64,000 bases of DNA. Origin: Streptomyces rimosus. Lineage in GTDB: Bacteria > Actinomycetota > Actinomycetes > Streptomycetales > Streptomycetaceae. A program made the position numbers and the translations under genes. Where the stretch lies: positions 310,001 through 374,000 of the forward strand of contig NZ_CP023688.1 of NCBI RefSeq assembly GCF_008704655.1, written 5' to 3'. Below the pieces are notes generated by a model. That model did not search any database and was not told the DNA's origin. It saw only the letters and a program-made list of their open reading frames with translations. This document shows, one piece after another, positions 1 to 8,445 of this stretch. Within the stretch, counting starts at the first letter, position 1. Each line of letters starts with the position of its first letter.

Positions 1-1
1 G

Positions 2-862
2 GACGAACGGCACGCCGGCACCAACGCGCCCGGTACCGCGCTGGCCGCCGACCACGCCGTACAGATCTTCGCGGCCGAGCACTACAACAAGAGCGTCCAG
101 AAGTGGACCTGCGCGGCGGCTCCCCTGCACGACCTGCGGACGGGCCGGCTGCTGGGCGCCGTGGACATCACCGGCGGCGACCACCTCGCCAGTCCGCACA
201 GCCTGGCCCTGGTCCAGGCCACCGCCCGCGCCGCCGAGGCCCACCTCGCCACGTACCCGGAACGGACCGCGCCCGCCGCCCACCTGACCGTCCTCGCCCG
301 GGACGAAGCGGTCCTGACCATGGACGGCCGCAGCCTGCGGCTCGGCCCCCGGCACAGCGAGATCATGCTGCTGCTGGCCCGGCATCCGGAGGGCCTGACC
401 GGCGACCAGCTGGCCATGCTCCTCTACGGAGAACGCGAGGTCCGGCCGGTGACCCTGCGCGCCGAACTGTCCCGCCTGCGCCACGTGGTCGGTCCCCTGC
501 TCGACTCCCGCCCGTACCGCCTGACCAGAGCGGTGGAGACGGACCTGGCCCAGGTGGAAACGGAGCTGGCGGCCGGCGACCTGACGGCAGCGCTGCGCGA
601 CTACCGCGGCCCGCTGCTCCCCCTCTCCGAAGCCCCCGGCGTACGACGCCTGCGCTCTGTACTGGAAGACCGGCTACGGCGGGCCGTCCTCACCCAGCGC
701 GACCCGGAGACCCTGCGCCTGTGGGCCGATACGCCCTGGGGCGAACACGACCTGGAGATCTGGGAAGCGCTGGAAACGACCGCCCGCCCCCAGGACAGGC
801 GAGCATCCCGCACGGCGACACGACTCCGTACGGCCTACGACCTGCCGTCGGCGTCCTCATAG
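2..862 (+). CDS. AcoR-like GAF-domain transcriptional regulator (5' end outside window)
   Basis: The frame is open from base 2 to a TAG at 860-862, so about 286 C-terminal residues are visible and the start lies upstream of the window. The first 85 residues look like the sensory GAF domain of AcoR-type activators: [13 protein letters not shown], then [17 protein letters not shown]. From about residue 105 a region with [16 protein letters not shown] and [12 protein letters not shown] reads as a winged helix-turn-helix, followed by a Leu/Arg-rich helical tail. No AAA+ sigma-54 domain is seen, as is usual in Streptomyces versions. The next gene encodes an ExaC/AldB-type aldehyde dehydrogenase in the same direction 251 bp downstream, so a role as its regulator is likely but inferred. 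The family call is firm; the ligand is unknown. Confidence 0.8.
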   Translation, partial: DERHAGTNAPGTALAADHAVQIFAAEHYNKSVQKWTCAAAPLHDLRTGRLLGAVDITGGDHLASPHSLALVQATARAAEAHLATYPERTAPAAHLTVLARDEAVLTMDGRSLRLGPRHSEIMLLLARHPEGLTGDQLAMLLYGEREVRPVTLRAELSRLRHVVGPLLDSRPYRLTRAVETDLAQVETELAAGDLTAALRDYRGPLLPLSEAPGVRRLRSVLEDRLRRAVLTQRDPETLRLWADTPWGEHDLEIWEALETTARPQDRRASRTATRLRTAYDLPSASS

Positions 863-1113
863 GTTCCCCCGCCAACTCTCCCGCCAGTCCCCCGGACATC
901 TCCGCACGTCGCCGACTGTCAGGAGGCGAACAAGCCGACTGCCAGAAAGCGAAAAATCAGCGGCAGAAGCCCCCCGCCCACAGCCACCGTCCCCTAACCG
1001 CCCCCGCGCCCGCCCCCCCCCGCAACCTTCCCGCAACGTCCCCGCTCCTAGCCTGCGCACCGGCGCCCCGCCGCGGGAGCGGAGGCGCGAGCCGAGAGCG
1101 ATTGGGAGTCCCC

Positions 1114-2637
1114 ATGGCCCGTTACGCGAACCCTGGTGCCGCCGACGCCCTGATGTCCTACCGGAGCCGTTACGACCACTGGATCGGCGGCGCATACGTA
1201 CCGCCCGCCAAGGGCCAGTACTTCGAGAATCCCACCCCCGTCAACGGGCAGCCGTTCACCGAGATCGCCCGCGGTACGGCCGAGGACGTGGAACGCGCCC
1301 TCGACGCCGCACACGCCGCCGCGCCCGCCTGGGGCCGTACGTCGCCGGCCGAGCGCGCCCAGATCCTCAACCGGATCGCCGACCGCATGGAGGACAACCT
1401 CGAAGCCCTCGCGGTCGCCGAGAGCTGGGAGAACGGCAAGCCCATCCGCGAGTGCCTGGCCGCCGACCTCCCCCTCGCCATCGACCACTTCCGCTACTTC
1501 GCCGGCGCCATCCGCGCCCAGGAGGGCACCCTCTCCCAGCTCGACGACGACACCGTCGCGTACCACTTCCACGAACCGCTGGGCGTCGTCGCCCAGATCA
1601 TCCCGTGGAACTTCCCCCTGGTCATGGCCGCCTGGAAGCTGGCCCCCGCCCTCGCCGCGGGCAACGCCGCCGTCCTCAAGCCCGCCGAGCAGACCCCGGC
1701 CTCCATCCACTACTGGCTGAGCCTGGTCGCCGACCTGCTGCCGCCCGGCGTCGTCAACATCGTCAACGGCTTCGGCGCGGAAGCCGGCAAACCGCTCGCC
1801 TCCAGTCCGCGCGTCGCGAAGATCTCCTTCACCGGCGAGACCACCACCGGCCGCCTGATCATGCAGTACGCCTCGGAGAACCTGAAGCCGGTCACCCTCG
1901 AACTGGGCGGCAAGAGCCCCAACCTCTTCTTCGACGACGTCTCGGCCGCCGACGACGACTTCTACGACAAGGCCCTCGAAGGCTTCACCATGTTCGCCCT
2001 CAACCAGGGCGAAGTCTGCACCTGCCCGTCCAGGGCCCTCATCCAGCAGGGCCACTACCAGGACTTCCTGACCGCCGGCGTGGCCCGCACCGAACAGATC
2101 GTCCAGGGCCACCCCCTCGACACCGACACGATGATCGGCGCCCAGGCATCCAACGACCAGCTCGAAAAGATCCTCTCCTACCTCGACATCGGCCAGAAGG
2201 AAGGCGCCCGCATCCGCACCGGCGGCACCCGCGCCGAACTGGGCGGCGAACTCGAAGGCGGCTACTACGTCACCCCCACCGTCTTCGAGGGCACCAACGA
2301 CATGCGCGTCTTCCAGGAAGAAATCTTCGGCCCGGTAGTGGCCGTCACCCCCTTCACCGACTTCGACCACGCCATGACCCTCGCCAACGACACCCTCTAC
2401 GGCCTGGGCGCCGGCGTCTGGACCCGCAACACCAACACCGCCTACCGCGCCGGCCGCACCATCCAGGCCGGCCGCGTCTGGACCAACTGCTACCACGCGT
2501 ATCCGGCGCATGCGGCTTTCGGCGGTTATAAGCAGTCGGGGATCGGGAGGGAGACGCACAAGATGATGCTGGATCATTACCAGCAGACCAAAAACTTGCT
2601 GGTGTCGTACTCGCCGAAGAAGCTGGGGTTCTTCTAG
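1114..2637 (+). CDS. exaC: Aldehyde dehydrogenase, ExaC/AldB type
   Basis: A 507-residue NAD(P)-dependent aldehyde dehydrogenase expected to oxidise acetaldehyde and similar short aldehydes to acids in the cytoplasm. The start ATG at 1114 follows GGGAG in GGGAGTCCCC. Visible motifs are the cofactor-site [30 protein letters not shown], the FTGETTTGR loop, [11 protein letters not shown] carrying the general-base Glu, and the catalytic Cys in [12 protein letters not shown]. Length and the double-Cys CTCPS match the ExaC/AldB branch. A longer open frame extends upstream to base 103, but its extra sequence is a shadow of the regulator. The gene stands alone downstream of the GAF regulator and is followed at once by a strong hairpin terminator. 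Confidence 0.93.
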   Translation: MARYANPGAADALMSYRSRYDHWIGGAYVPPAKGQYFENPTPVNGQPFTEIARGTAEDVERALDAAHAAAPAWGRTSPAERAQILNRIADRMEDNLEALAVAESWENGKPIRECLAADLPLAIDHFRYFAGAIRAQEGTLSQLDDDTVAYHFHEPLGVVAQIIPWNFPLVMAAWKLAPALAAGNAAVLKPAEQTPASIHYWLSLVADLLPPGVVNIVNGFGAEAGKPLASSPRVAKISFTGETTTGRLIMQYASENLKPVTLELGGKSPNLFFDDVSAADDDFYDKALEGFTMFALNQGEVCTCPSRALIQQGHYQDFLTAGVARTEQIVQGHPLDTDTMIGAQASNDQLEKILSYLDIGQKEGARIRTGGTRAELGGELEGGYYVTPTVFEGTNDMRVFQEEIFGPVVAVTPFTDFDHAMTLANDTLYGLGAGVWTRNTNTAYRAGRTIQAGRVWTNCYHAYPAHAAFGGYKQSGIGRETHKMMLDHYQQTKNLLVSYSPKKLGFF

Positions 2638-2646
2638 ACGTACGAA

Positions 2647-2685
2647 AAGGGCGCCTGAACTGCACTTATGCAGCCAGGCGCCCTT
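2647..2685 (+). terminator. Hairpin terminator after the aldehyde dehydrogenase
   Basis: The 11-bp arms AAGGGCGCCTG (2647-2657) and CAGGCGCCCTT (2675-2685) are perfect inverted repeats. An inner CTGCA/TGCAG pair (2660-2664, 2669-2673) extends the fold. It starts 10 bp after the stop codon. A closely similar hairpin occurs at about 17656-17690. Confidence 0.85.
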
Positions 2686-2796
2686 CGCGGCCCTCCCCCA
2701 GGGAAAGCCGGCCAAATACACCCCTCCTCCCACTATGCCCACCCATACACCCGCCCTGACCAGCCGTTCCGGGCCATACGCGGGCCAGATTCCCGT

Positions 2797-2985
2797 TCAG
2801 CCCCCGGCTGCGGCCTCCGTGCCGCCGTCCCACCAACGCATCGATTCCTCAATCAGGTGGTTGGCGTGATCACGAGCCTCGGCGAGGAACTTGGCGTAGT
2901 AGCGGAACAGCACCTGGATGCTTTACCCGGCCCGGCGAGCGCACTCGGCAGGGTCGACGCCGGACGCCAACCAGAACGAAATCCC
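2797..2985 (-). pseudogene. Tyrosine integrase C-terminal remnant with in-frame stop
   Basis: Read on the minus strand, this stretch gives the C-terminal end of an actinobacterial tyrosine recombinase: AGISFWLASGVDPAECARRAG, a stop, then SIQVLFRYYAKFLAEARDHA and a tail ending at TGA (2797-2799). In intact relatives the GH-S motif contributes a catalytic His; here that codon is TAA, so the stop lies at an active-site position. RYY contains the expected nucleophilic Tyr. Everything upstream (core-binding domain, first catalytic Arg) is missing. It is a relic that cannot work. The same C-terminal sequence recurs near 17695. Family assignment rests on motif memory, not a search. Confidence 0.65.
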
Positions 2986-3049
2986 TGCGTGATCAACGAC
3001 GCCATGAACGCGGCCGGCGACGCCTCTGAGACGGGTCTTTGAACAGCGT

Positions 3050-3194
3050 TTCGAGCGTCCGAACGCCGCAGCGCGGTCAGATCACGGTCGTCATCGTCGA
3101 GGAAGAAGAACCGCTCCGGCTCCGGGCGCGTGGGCACCTCGGTGAACGTCCCGTACGCCTCGGCCTGCTCATCAGTCAAAAACTCCACCGGCAC
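3050..3194 (-). pseudogene. Tn3-family transposase N-terminal fragment
   Basis: On the minus strand a GTG at 3192-3194 opens VPVEFLTDEQAEAYG, followed by EVPTRPEPERFFFLDD and DRDLTALRRSD. This is the characteristic beginning of Tn3-family transposases with a DUF4158 N-terminus. The similarity stops after about 48 residues, where an intact enzyme would continue for roughly 950 more. The remainder has been replaced by unrelated sequence and the integrase relic. It is a dead fragment of a class II transposon, showing that this stretch accumulated several mobile elements. Confidence 0.65.
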
Positions 3195-3643
3195 GGCCGG
3201 ACTGTAGCCGGCGCCGACGCCCACCCGACGATCTTTCCGGGAACCCCGGCGAGGGCCCCGGCGGGTGTGCTGACCGATCAAGATCAATCTCAGCGGCACT
3301 TTCTGTACCGCAACTACTCGCACCCGGTTCCGCACTGGTGGGCTCGGCATTGGGCGAGGTAATCGCCAGGTCAGGTCACGCGCCGACTCGGAAAGTGTTC
3401 CGCTGACAGAATGCCGCCCCGATCGGTGGTGGCCCGTTATACTCCTGTTCTCACAGGTCCGCTGGTGAATGGCTGATGTCGGTCGGGGCGCGGGGGTTGG
3501 CGGGAAAACGGTGAACCGCTGTTGGGCCGGAGCCGTTCTCCCCAGTGGCGTCTCATATCGCCTGGGTGCCGGTCCCGCGTGTCGGCTCCGGTCGGTCGCG
3601 GATTCTTTGGTGCTCTCAAGTGTCCCGACCGAAGGGAACGTTG
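3195..3643. other. Non-coding stretch upstream of the CdtB-like gene
   Basis: About 450 bp lies between the Tn3 relic and the ATG at 3644. Codon-position bias is lost and no frame has a credible start and family match. It presumably contains the promoter of the secreted nuclease, but I could not identify confident -35/-10 boxes or an operator. Confidence 0.4.
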
Positions 3644-5533
3644 ATGCACGCTGATCGGCTTCTTCGGCGCACCGGCGCCGACGCCCGCCCGCCGGGCAGA
3701 GCCCGGCGGATACGCCCACTCGTCTCCCTCATGACGGCATTCCTGCTGGCCTGTGCGGGGCTCGTCACGGCCACCAGCACCGCCCGGGCCGTGAATGGCG
3801 ACGGCACGTCGCCGTTTGCCACGTACAACATGCACGGCTCCGACAACGGTTCACGATGGACATCGGAGGTCGCACCACTGGCCGCGACCAACCAGTTGGT
3901 GGCGCTGCAGGAGGCGGGTGCCGGGCCGCCGTTGCCGGCGCACGACAACGACCGCAGCGAGTTCCGCCAGATCCGGCTCACTCCCAACCGTGCCCCGCAG
4001 CCCAGTTCCGTACAGCGGGTGACCTGGGCGGGCGGCCCGAACGGCAGCAACCGCTACGTGTACTTCCTGCAGACCAACCCGCGCCGGGTCGCCGGTACGG
4101 ACCTGGATACGTGGGACGGCGGCCAGATGAACCTGGCGTTCGTCGCCGACACGCCGGCCGATGACGTCCGGGTGCTGGAGAACCCGGCCTACAACCCGGA
4201 CCCCAACGCCCCCAACAACCGCTACCGGGCGCGTCCCCTGCTCGGCCTGCGGTTCGGCAGCACCTGGTACTGGAACACCCACGCCCGCGGTGAAGACGTG
4301 CAAGGACTGCTCGGCCAGGTCCGCGACTTCGCAGCCACCGACGGCCGGAACTGGGTGCTGGCCGGCGACTTCAACGTGAACATTCTCAACCGCTCCGACG
4401 CCGAGGCCCGCAACCAGTCGCTGCATCTGCGCGCGGATGAGGCCCTGCTGCGCACGGGGCAGCCGACGTACATCGGCGGCGACACACCCAGCGAGCTGGA
4501 CTATGCGATCACGCGCGGTGCGCCGGGCGGGTTCACCGCGACCGTTCCCCGCGGCGGCGGGTCCGACCACGTGCCGGTGGAGTTCACCCGCGCCCCGCCG
4601 CCCGTCCGGGCGCCGCTCCCGTCCCACGTCTTCCACAGCGTGCTGGCCGCCCCGACCGGCGGCCTGCTGCAGGAGAATCCGAACCGTACGATCACGATCG
4701 GCCAGGCCCGCTACAACGGCAGCCAGACCTTCCAGATGTTCACCACCGACGCACTCACCCACTACCTGCAGAACACCGGCACGGGTGACTGCATCGCGAT
4801 CGCGCCCAGCGCCCGCCGGGCCGTGTCCGCCCCGATCGTCGCCGGACGGTGCGACGACCCGCGCGCGCAGTGGACCATCGCTCACCTCGATGACCCTTCG
4901 GCCTGGAACGACGACAACGGCGGACCGCAACGCTGGCGGAACGTGGCCGTCCCCGGCCTCTGCCTCACCCCGAACGGCGCTACGGTGAGCGCCGCGCCCT
5001 GCACCCAGGACACCGGCCAGCTGTGGTGGGACAACGCCGCCTCCCCGCCCGCCGGCTGGCAGACCACCGGCGACAACGTCCGCCTGGAATCGTCCTTCCT
5101 CGGCGGCCGGCTGCGCCGGGCCGGCAACGTCCCGGGAACCTTCGTCCACACCGCACCCACACCGCCCCGCTCGTGGTGGATCTACTGGCTGTTCTACGAG
5201 AAGCAGGACTTCGGCTGGAACATCCAGCGGATCAGCCGGGACGACAACCTGGTCCGCATCCAGAGCCTCAGCGGGAACAACCAATGCCTGGGCAGCCAGG
5301 ACGTGAACGCCAACACGCAGACAGCTGCACTGCTGTATGGGTGTGACGACGCCCGCGGCGTCGCCGGAGCCGGCCAGCGCTGGCTCGCCGAGGCATACCC
5401 GGACGGCAGCATCCGCTACCGCAACGAAGCCAACCACCTGTGCCTGCTGGCCCCCGACGCCAACCACGGCCGCGTCAACCTCTACAAATGCCAGGACATC
5501 CCCGCCGAACGCTGGAACACGGTCAGCCCCTGA
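3644..5533 (+). CDS. Secreted CdtB-like nuclease fused to C-terminal lectin-like (beta-trefoil) region
   Basis: This 629-residue protein starts at ATG 3644 behind GAAGGGAACG. Residues 1-49 form a long actinobacterial Sec signal (RRIRP, then a hydrophobic core, cleavage likely after ARA49). Residues 55-315 align by eye with CdtB, the DNase I-fold subunit of cytolethal distending toxin: YNMHGS (N62), VALQEAG (metal Glu90), RPLLGLRFGSTWYWNTHA (His213), VLAGDFNVN (Asp242, Asn244), SELDYAI and SDHVPVEF (Asp308, His309). All catalytic positions appear kept. Residues 325-629 contain repeated Cys-Leu/Gln-Trp features (GDCIAIAP, GLCLTPNG, NNQCLGSQD, NHLCLLAPD, QWT, QRW) suggesting one or two ricin-type trefoils, the fold of CdtA and CdtC. 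No separate cdtA or cdtC gene is nearby. An ordinary extracellular nuclease or phosphatase remains possible. Confidence 0.82.
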   Translation: MHADRLLRRTGADARPPGRARRIRPLVSLMTAFLLACAGLVTATSTARAVNGDGTSPFATYNMHGSDNGSRWTSEVAPLAATNQLVALQEAGAGPPLPAHDNDRSEFRQIRLTPNRAPQPSSVQRVTWAGGPNGSNRYVYFLQTNPRRVAGTDLDTWDGGQMNLAFVADTPADDVRVLENPAYNPDPNAPNNRYRARPLLGLRFGSTWYWNTHARGEDVQGLLGQVRDFAATDGRNWVLAGDFNVNILNRSDAEARNQSLHLRADEALLRTGQPTYIGGDTPSELDYAITRGAPGGFTATVPRGGGSDHVPVEFTRAPPPVRAPLPSHVFHSVLAAPTGGLLQENPNRTITIGQARYNGSQTFQMFTTDALTHYLQNTGTGDCIAIAPSARRAVSAPIVAGRCDDPRAQWTIAHLDDPSAWNDDNGGPQRWRNVAVPGLCLTPNGATVSAAPCTQDTGQLWWDNAASPPAGWQTTGDNVRLESSFLGGRLRRAGNVPGTFVHTAPTPPRSWWIYWLFYEKQDFGWNIQRISRDDNLVRIQSLSGNNQCLGSQDVNANTQTAALLYGCDDARGVAGAGQRWLAEAYPDGSIRYRNEANHLCLLAPDANHGRVNLYKCQDIPAERWNTVSP

Positions 5534-5538
5534 CTCCC

Positions 5539-5583
5539 GCCGGGCCGCCTGGACCACCGCACAACCGGCCCAGGCGGCCCGGC
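5539..5583. terminator. Bidirectional hairpin between convergent genes
   Basis: The perfect 14-bp arms GCCGGGCCGCCTGG (5539-5552) and CCAGGCGGCCCGGC (5570-5583) enclose a 17-nt loop. It lies just after the nuclease stop and before the convergent oxidoreductase relic ends at 5596. Confidence 0.75.
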
Positions 5584-5595
5584 CCGTGGCCCGGG

Positions 5596-6300
5596 TCAGG
5601 CTGCCTGGTGGCGGGCGACGAACTGGTCCAGCAGTCCCTGCGGGGCGTCAGCGCGGAAACGAGTCTGGAGGTTGGCGGCGGACATCGCGGCGGCGGCCTG
5701 GCTGCGGGGGAAGAGTGCCTGTTCGTAGGCGGTGAGGGCGGCCTCGGTATCGCCGGGGTGGGCGGCGAGGGCCCGGCCGGGTTCGGCGCCGTCGAGCATG
5801 GCGAGGTCGGCACCTTCGCCGGCGAAGAGGGACATCAGGTGGGGGGCATCGCCGAGCAGGGTGACGCCGGGGACGCGGTCCCAGCGGTGGCCGGCCGGCA
5901 GGGCGTGGATCGCCCGCGGTACCAGGAGGCCGTCGGCGTCGGCGACCAGCACCCGCAGGCTCGGGTTCCCGTCGGCGAAGTGCGCCAACACGGCCGCCTT
6001 GGCGGCGGCAGGGTCGGTGGTGTCAATGCTCTCGCTCCACTCCGGGGGGACGGTCAGTGCGGTGTAGAGGTGCAGGCTGCCGTCGGTCACACGGTGGGCG
6101 AGGAAGCCCTTGCCGTCGCCAAGCGCGAAGAGCGTCCCGCCGCCGCCCCGGCCGCGCTCGCGGGGTGGCGGGCATCGGCATCCAGCAGGTCCGACTCGAC
6201 GAAGGACACACCCGTATAGCCGCGGGCGGCGTCCGAGAGCAGCAGACGGGTCCGGGACCAGGCGCCGTCCGCTCCGACCAGCAGGCCGGGCTTTTCGGCC
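5596..6300 (-). pseudogene. FAD-dependent monooxygenase (TetX-like) fragment, frameshifted
   Basis: The minus strand encodes the central and C-terminal parts of an aromatic-ring-type FAD monooxygenase. LLVGADGAWSRTRLLLSD is followed by GYTGVSFVESDLLDADARHP, then a frame change near 6160 in a G/C-rich run, then TLFALGDGKGFLAHR. The second FAD motif GVTLLGDAPHLMSLFAGEGA is present, and the protein ends at TGA 5596-5598. The N-terminal dinucleotide-binding GxGxxG segment and first ~150 residues are absent. Upstream sequence to 6440 shows no replacement. Truncation plus frameshift make it a pseudogene unless the frameshift is a sequencing error; the missing N-terminus would still disable it. Confidence 0.7.
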
Positions 6301-6444
6301 ATCGCCGGCGCGAGCGGACCCGCCACCGACCGGCACAACAACAGGCCAACGACGAGTCGGACAACAGGCGCAACGGGCAACTCCCGAGGGGACGCGTCCG
6401 GACGTCGTTTCAGGTCGGGCGCTCGGCGCGCGCTGCCCGGGATG

Positions 6445-6873
6445 CTAGCTGTGCTGGGTCAGGTCGTCGGCGTCGGCGCGGGCGACGACGGCGTCGATGA
6501 CGGCATACTCGGCCTGGTCGAGGACGTAGAGCGCCAGGTTGATCGTGTTGACGGCGTCCTCCTCGAGCATGTCCGCGCGGCGCTGTGCCTTGCGGACGTC
6601 CCGCTCCGCACGGTGTTTGTCGGCGTCGGCGCGCAGCTCGGTGAACCACTGGTCCACCGATGCGTGCAAGGCGTTCCACCGTTTCCGTTCCGTCTCTCGT
6701 GCGGCCGTGATGCGCTGGTCAGCCCTAGCCTTGCCTTCTGCTACGGACTGTTGCAGTTCGCGCTGTTTGGTCTCCAGCCGCGCACGGTTGTCCTCGCGTG
6801 CGGCGGCGACCACGTCCTCGACCTTCCTGGCTCGTTCCGCCAGTTCGCTGAGCTGCTCAGAGAGCGCCTTCAT
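6445..6873 (-). CDS. Small coiled-coil protein of unknown function
   Basis: A 142-residue protein starting at ATG 6873 with a good ribosome-binding site (GAGGGGAG, 8 nt spacing). Residues 1-110 are highly charged and almost entirely predicted helix, with heptad-like Leu/Ala spacing (LSEQLSELAERARKVEDVV, then LETKQRELQQSVAEGKARAD), so a long coiled coil is likely. The last 30 residues (NTINLALYVLDQAEYAVID) are more hydrophobic and could pack as a helical hairpin. There is no signal peptide or membrane segment. It stands alone, with no operon partner. Codon bias and ribosome-binding site support a real gene; function is unknown. Confidence 0.7.
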   Translation of the reverse strand: MKALSEQLSELAERARKVEDVVAAAREDNRARLETKQRELQQSVAEGKARADQRITAARETERKRWNALHASVDQWFTELRADADKHRAERDVRKAQRRADMLEEDAVNTINLALYVLDQAEYAVIDAVVARADADDLTQHS

Positions 6874-7048
6874 GACAGGCTCCCCTCCTCGGATCGGCGG
6901 GTCCGGCCGGGCGTGCCCGGCAGTTCATGGGACCACCTGCGGGCCCGTCTTGGCTGTCGGCCCGGGTTGAAGCCCCACCGCCGGTGCACGATGAAGCCGG
7001 CTACGGCGCTTACCTTCCCGACGCTATGTTCTTCAGCTCATCTGCGGC

Positions 7049-7581
7049 TCACCCCCTGAGGGTGAGGTCCGTGGACCAGTCGCCGACCGCGGCAGCCGCA
7101 GCGGATGTGGCCGCGACCGACCATGGCGGCCGCGCCGGATCGGCCACGGGACGGGGGTGGGGCGCCGAACTCGCGTACTCCTCCACGAACTGCTGGCGCA
7201 GGACATCGAGGGTGCGGCCGTCGGCCGTCCGCCACAGCGTCCATCCGTTCGACGCCGTACCGGTGACAGCGGACGCCGCCTTCGACAGCGACGCGAACGG
7301 TGACGCCTGCCCCTCGACGATCAGCCGACCGTCGGGGGCGCCGTCGGCACCGCCTCCCGGCCCGCCCGGCGCTGCTGGAACGACAAGGTCTCCCCCGGCG
7401 CCACCATCCCCTTCAGCAGCAGCTCAGCCAGCGGTCCCTGCGGAACCACGGAGCGCCCCTCGCCTGAAGCACCGCCGCCGGAGGGGCTCTGCGGGACGGC
7501 ATCGACAGACAGAGTGATGTCAAGCTCAACGGGGGAAACCGCACCAGCTATGTCGCCAGCCGACTCAAAGCCTTCGAACAC
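7049..7581 (-). pseudogene. RAMA-like domain protein, frameshifted
   Basis: The minus strand from GTG 7581 reads a short N-terminal segment, then PLAELLLKGMVAPGETLSF. Near 7350, in a run of C residues, the frame changes by one base and continues as DGRLIVEGQASPFASLSKAA and SNGWTLWRTADGRTLDVLRQ to a TGA at 7049-7051. The order (a 'pG-tL' strand, DGRL-VEG, S-S-AA, NGWT-W) matches the RAMA/DUF4357-type domain often linked to restriction, modification and DNA-targeting proteins. The frame before GTG 7581 is closed by a TGA near 7625, so the 5' end may also be lost. Either a degenerate gene or one sequencing error. Domain recognition is by motif only. Confidence 0.5.
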
Positions 7582-7670
7582 CCACCGAACCCGAGTAGGG
7601 GCCAGGTCCGGCGCACTTAGCGGTCAGCTCAAGAGGTACAGAGGTTTCGGCCTGTTCCGTACAACGCTGG

Positions 7671-8336
7671 TCAGCGGCGGGGCAGCACGCCCAGGAGGGT
7701 TGCGGTCAAGGCATGCTTCAAGTAGTCCTTCAGATCCAGGTGGAAGCGGGCCAGATCGGGATCGGCCTCGTAGGCCGCCTGCAGGCTGGGTGTGGGCGTG
7801 CTGTACGCCGACAGCGCGCCGGCCATGACCATGGTCTGCAGGCTGAACATTGTTGCGTTCTCGCCCAGTTCCGGCAGGTACTTCCGGAGCAGGGCGGTCA
7901 TGGTTGCCAGGCGGTCCAGGGAGGCGCGCTTGTAGCGTGCTACGACCTCGACGGAGACATTGCGTTCCAGGACGCTGCCCTGTGCGCCGAAGAGCTCGCA
8001 CAGCACCATTCGGCCGGACAGCGAGCGACTGAGGATCTCGGCCACCGCTGCCGCTCGCTCGGGCATGGGGAGGTCTTCGTCGATGCCGGCGGCCAACTCC
8101 CCTGCCAGTTCCGTCAGCCACTCCCGTAGATAGCGGTCGAGCAGCTCCAGCAGCACCGCCTCGCGGGACTCGAAGTAGCGCAGCACGTTCGGCTTCGCCA
8201 GACCTACCCGGCGGCTGAGCTCGTTCAGGGTGACCGCAGCCACAGGCATCTCATCGAGCATCGCCGACGCCATGTCGAGGATCGCCCGTCGGCGGATCTC
8301 CCGCTGCTCTTCGGTTCGCGCCCGCTGGAAAGTCAT
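7671..8336 (-). CDS. TetR-family transcriptional regulator
   Basis: A 221-residue repressor-type protein. Residues 10-60 form the TetR helix-turn-helix: IRRRAILDMASAMLDE, then AAVTLNELSRRVGLAKPNVL and RYFESREAVLLELLDRY. The rest is the all-helical ligand-binding and dimer domain, Leu/Ala rich, ending LKDYLKHALTATLLGV. It is transcribed divergently from a short-chain dehydrogenase with 109 bp between the starts. That gap contains three copies of a 13-bp palindrome, so it very likely represses itself and the neighbour. The ligand is unknown; a substrate of the reductase is a reasonable guess. Confidence 0.92.
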   Translation of the reverse strand: MTFQRARTEEQREIRRRAILDMASAMLDEMPVAAVTLNELSRRVGLAKPNVLRYFESREAVLLELLDRYLREWLTELAGELAAGIDEDLPMPERAAAVAEILSRSLSGRMVLCELFGAQGSVLERNVSVEVVARYKRASLDRLATMTALLRKYLPELGENATMFSLQTMVMAGALSAYSTPTPSLQAAYEADPDLARFHLDLKDYLKHALTATLLGVLPRR

Positions 8337-8355
8337 GCTCCCCAGCCTAGATTAG

Positions 8356-8424
8356 GTACCTCCGGTACGTTGACAACATACCGGGGGTACTTTAACGTCG
8401 ACGACACAAGATACCTCCGGTACG
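8356..8424. promoter_or_regulatory. Triple TetR operator candidate
   Basis: Three 13-mers of form TACC-N3-GGTA lie between the divergent genes: GTACCTCCGGTAC (8356-8368), ATACCGGGGGTAC (8378-8390) and ATACCTCCGGTAC (8412-8424). Copies 1 and 3 also share a trailing GTT. Centre spacings are 22 and 34 bp. Copy 1 is 20 bp from the regulator start and copy 3 is 22 bp from the SDR start, so binding would block both promoters. Confidence 0.75.
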
Positions 8425-8445
8425 TTACCTGGCTGGGGGCCCGAC

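Noticed and set aside
103..1113. Long plus-strand frame joining sequence before 1114 to the aldehyde dehydrogenase
   Set aside because: The upstream part is Pro/Arg-rich shadow of the GAF regulator. The family start and a ribosome-binding site are at ATG 1114.
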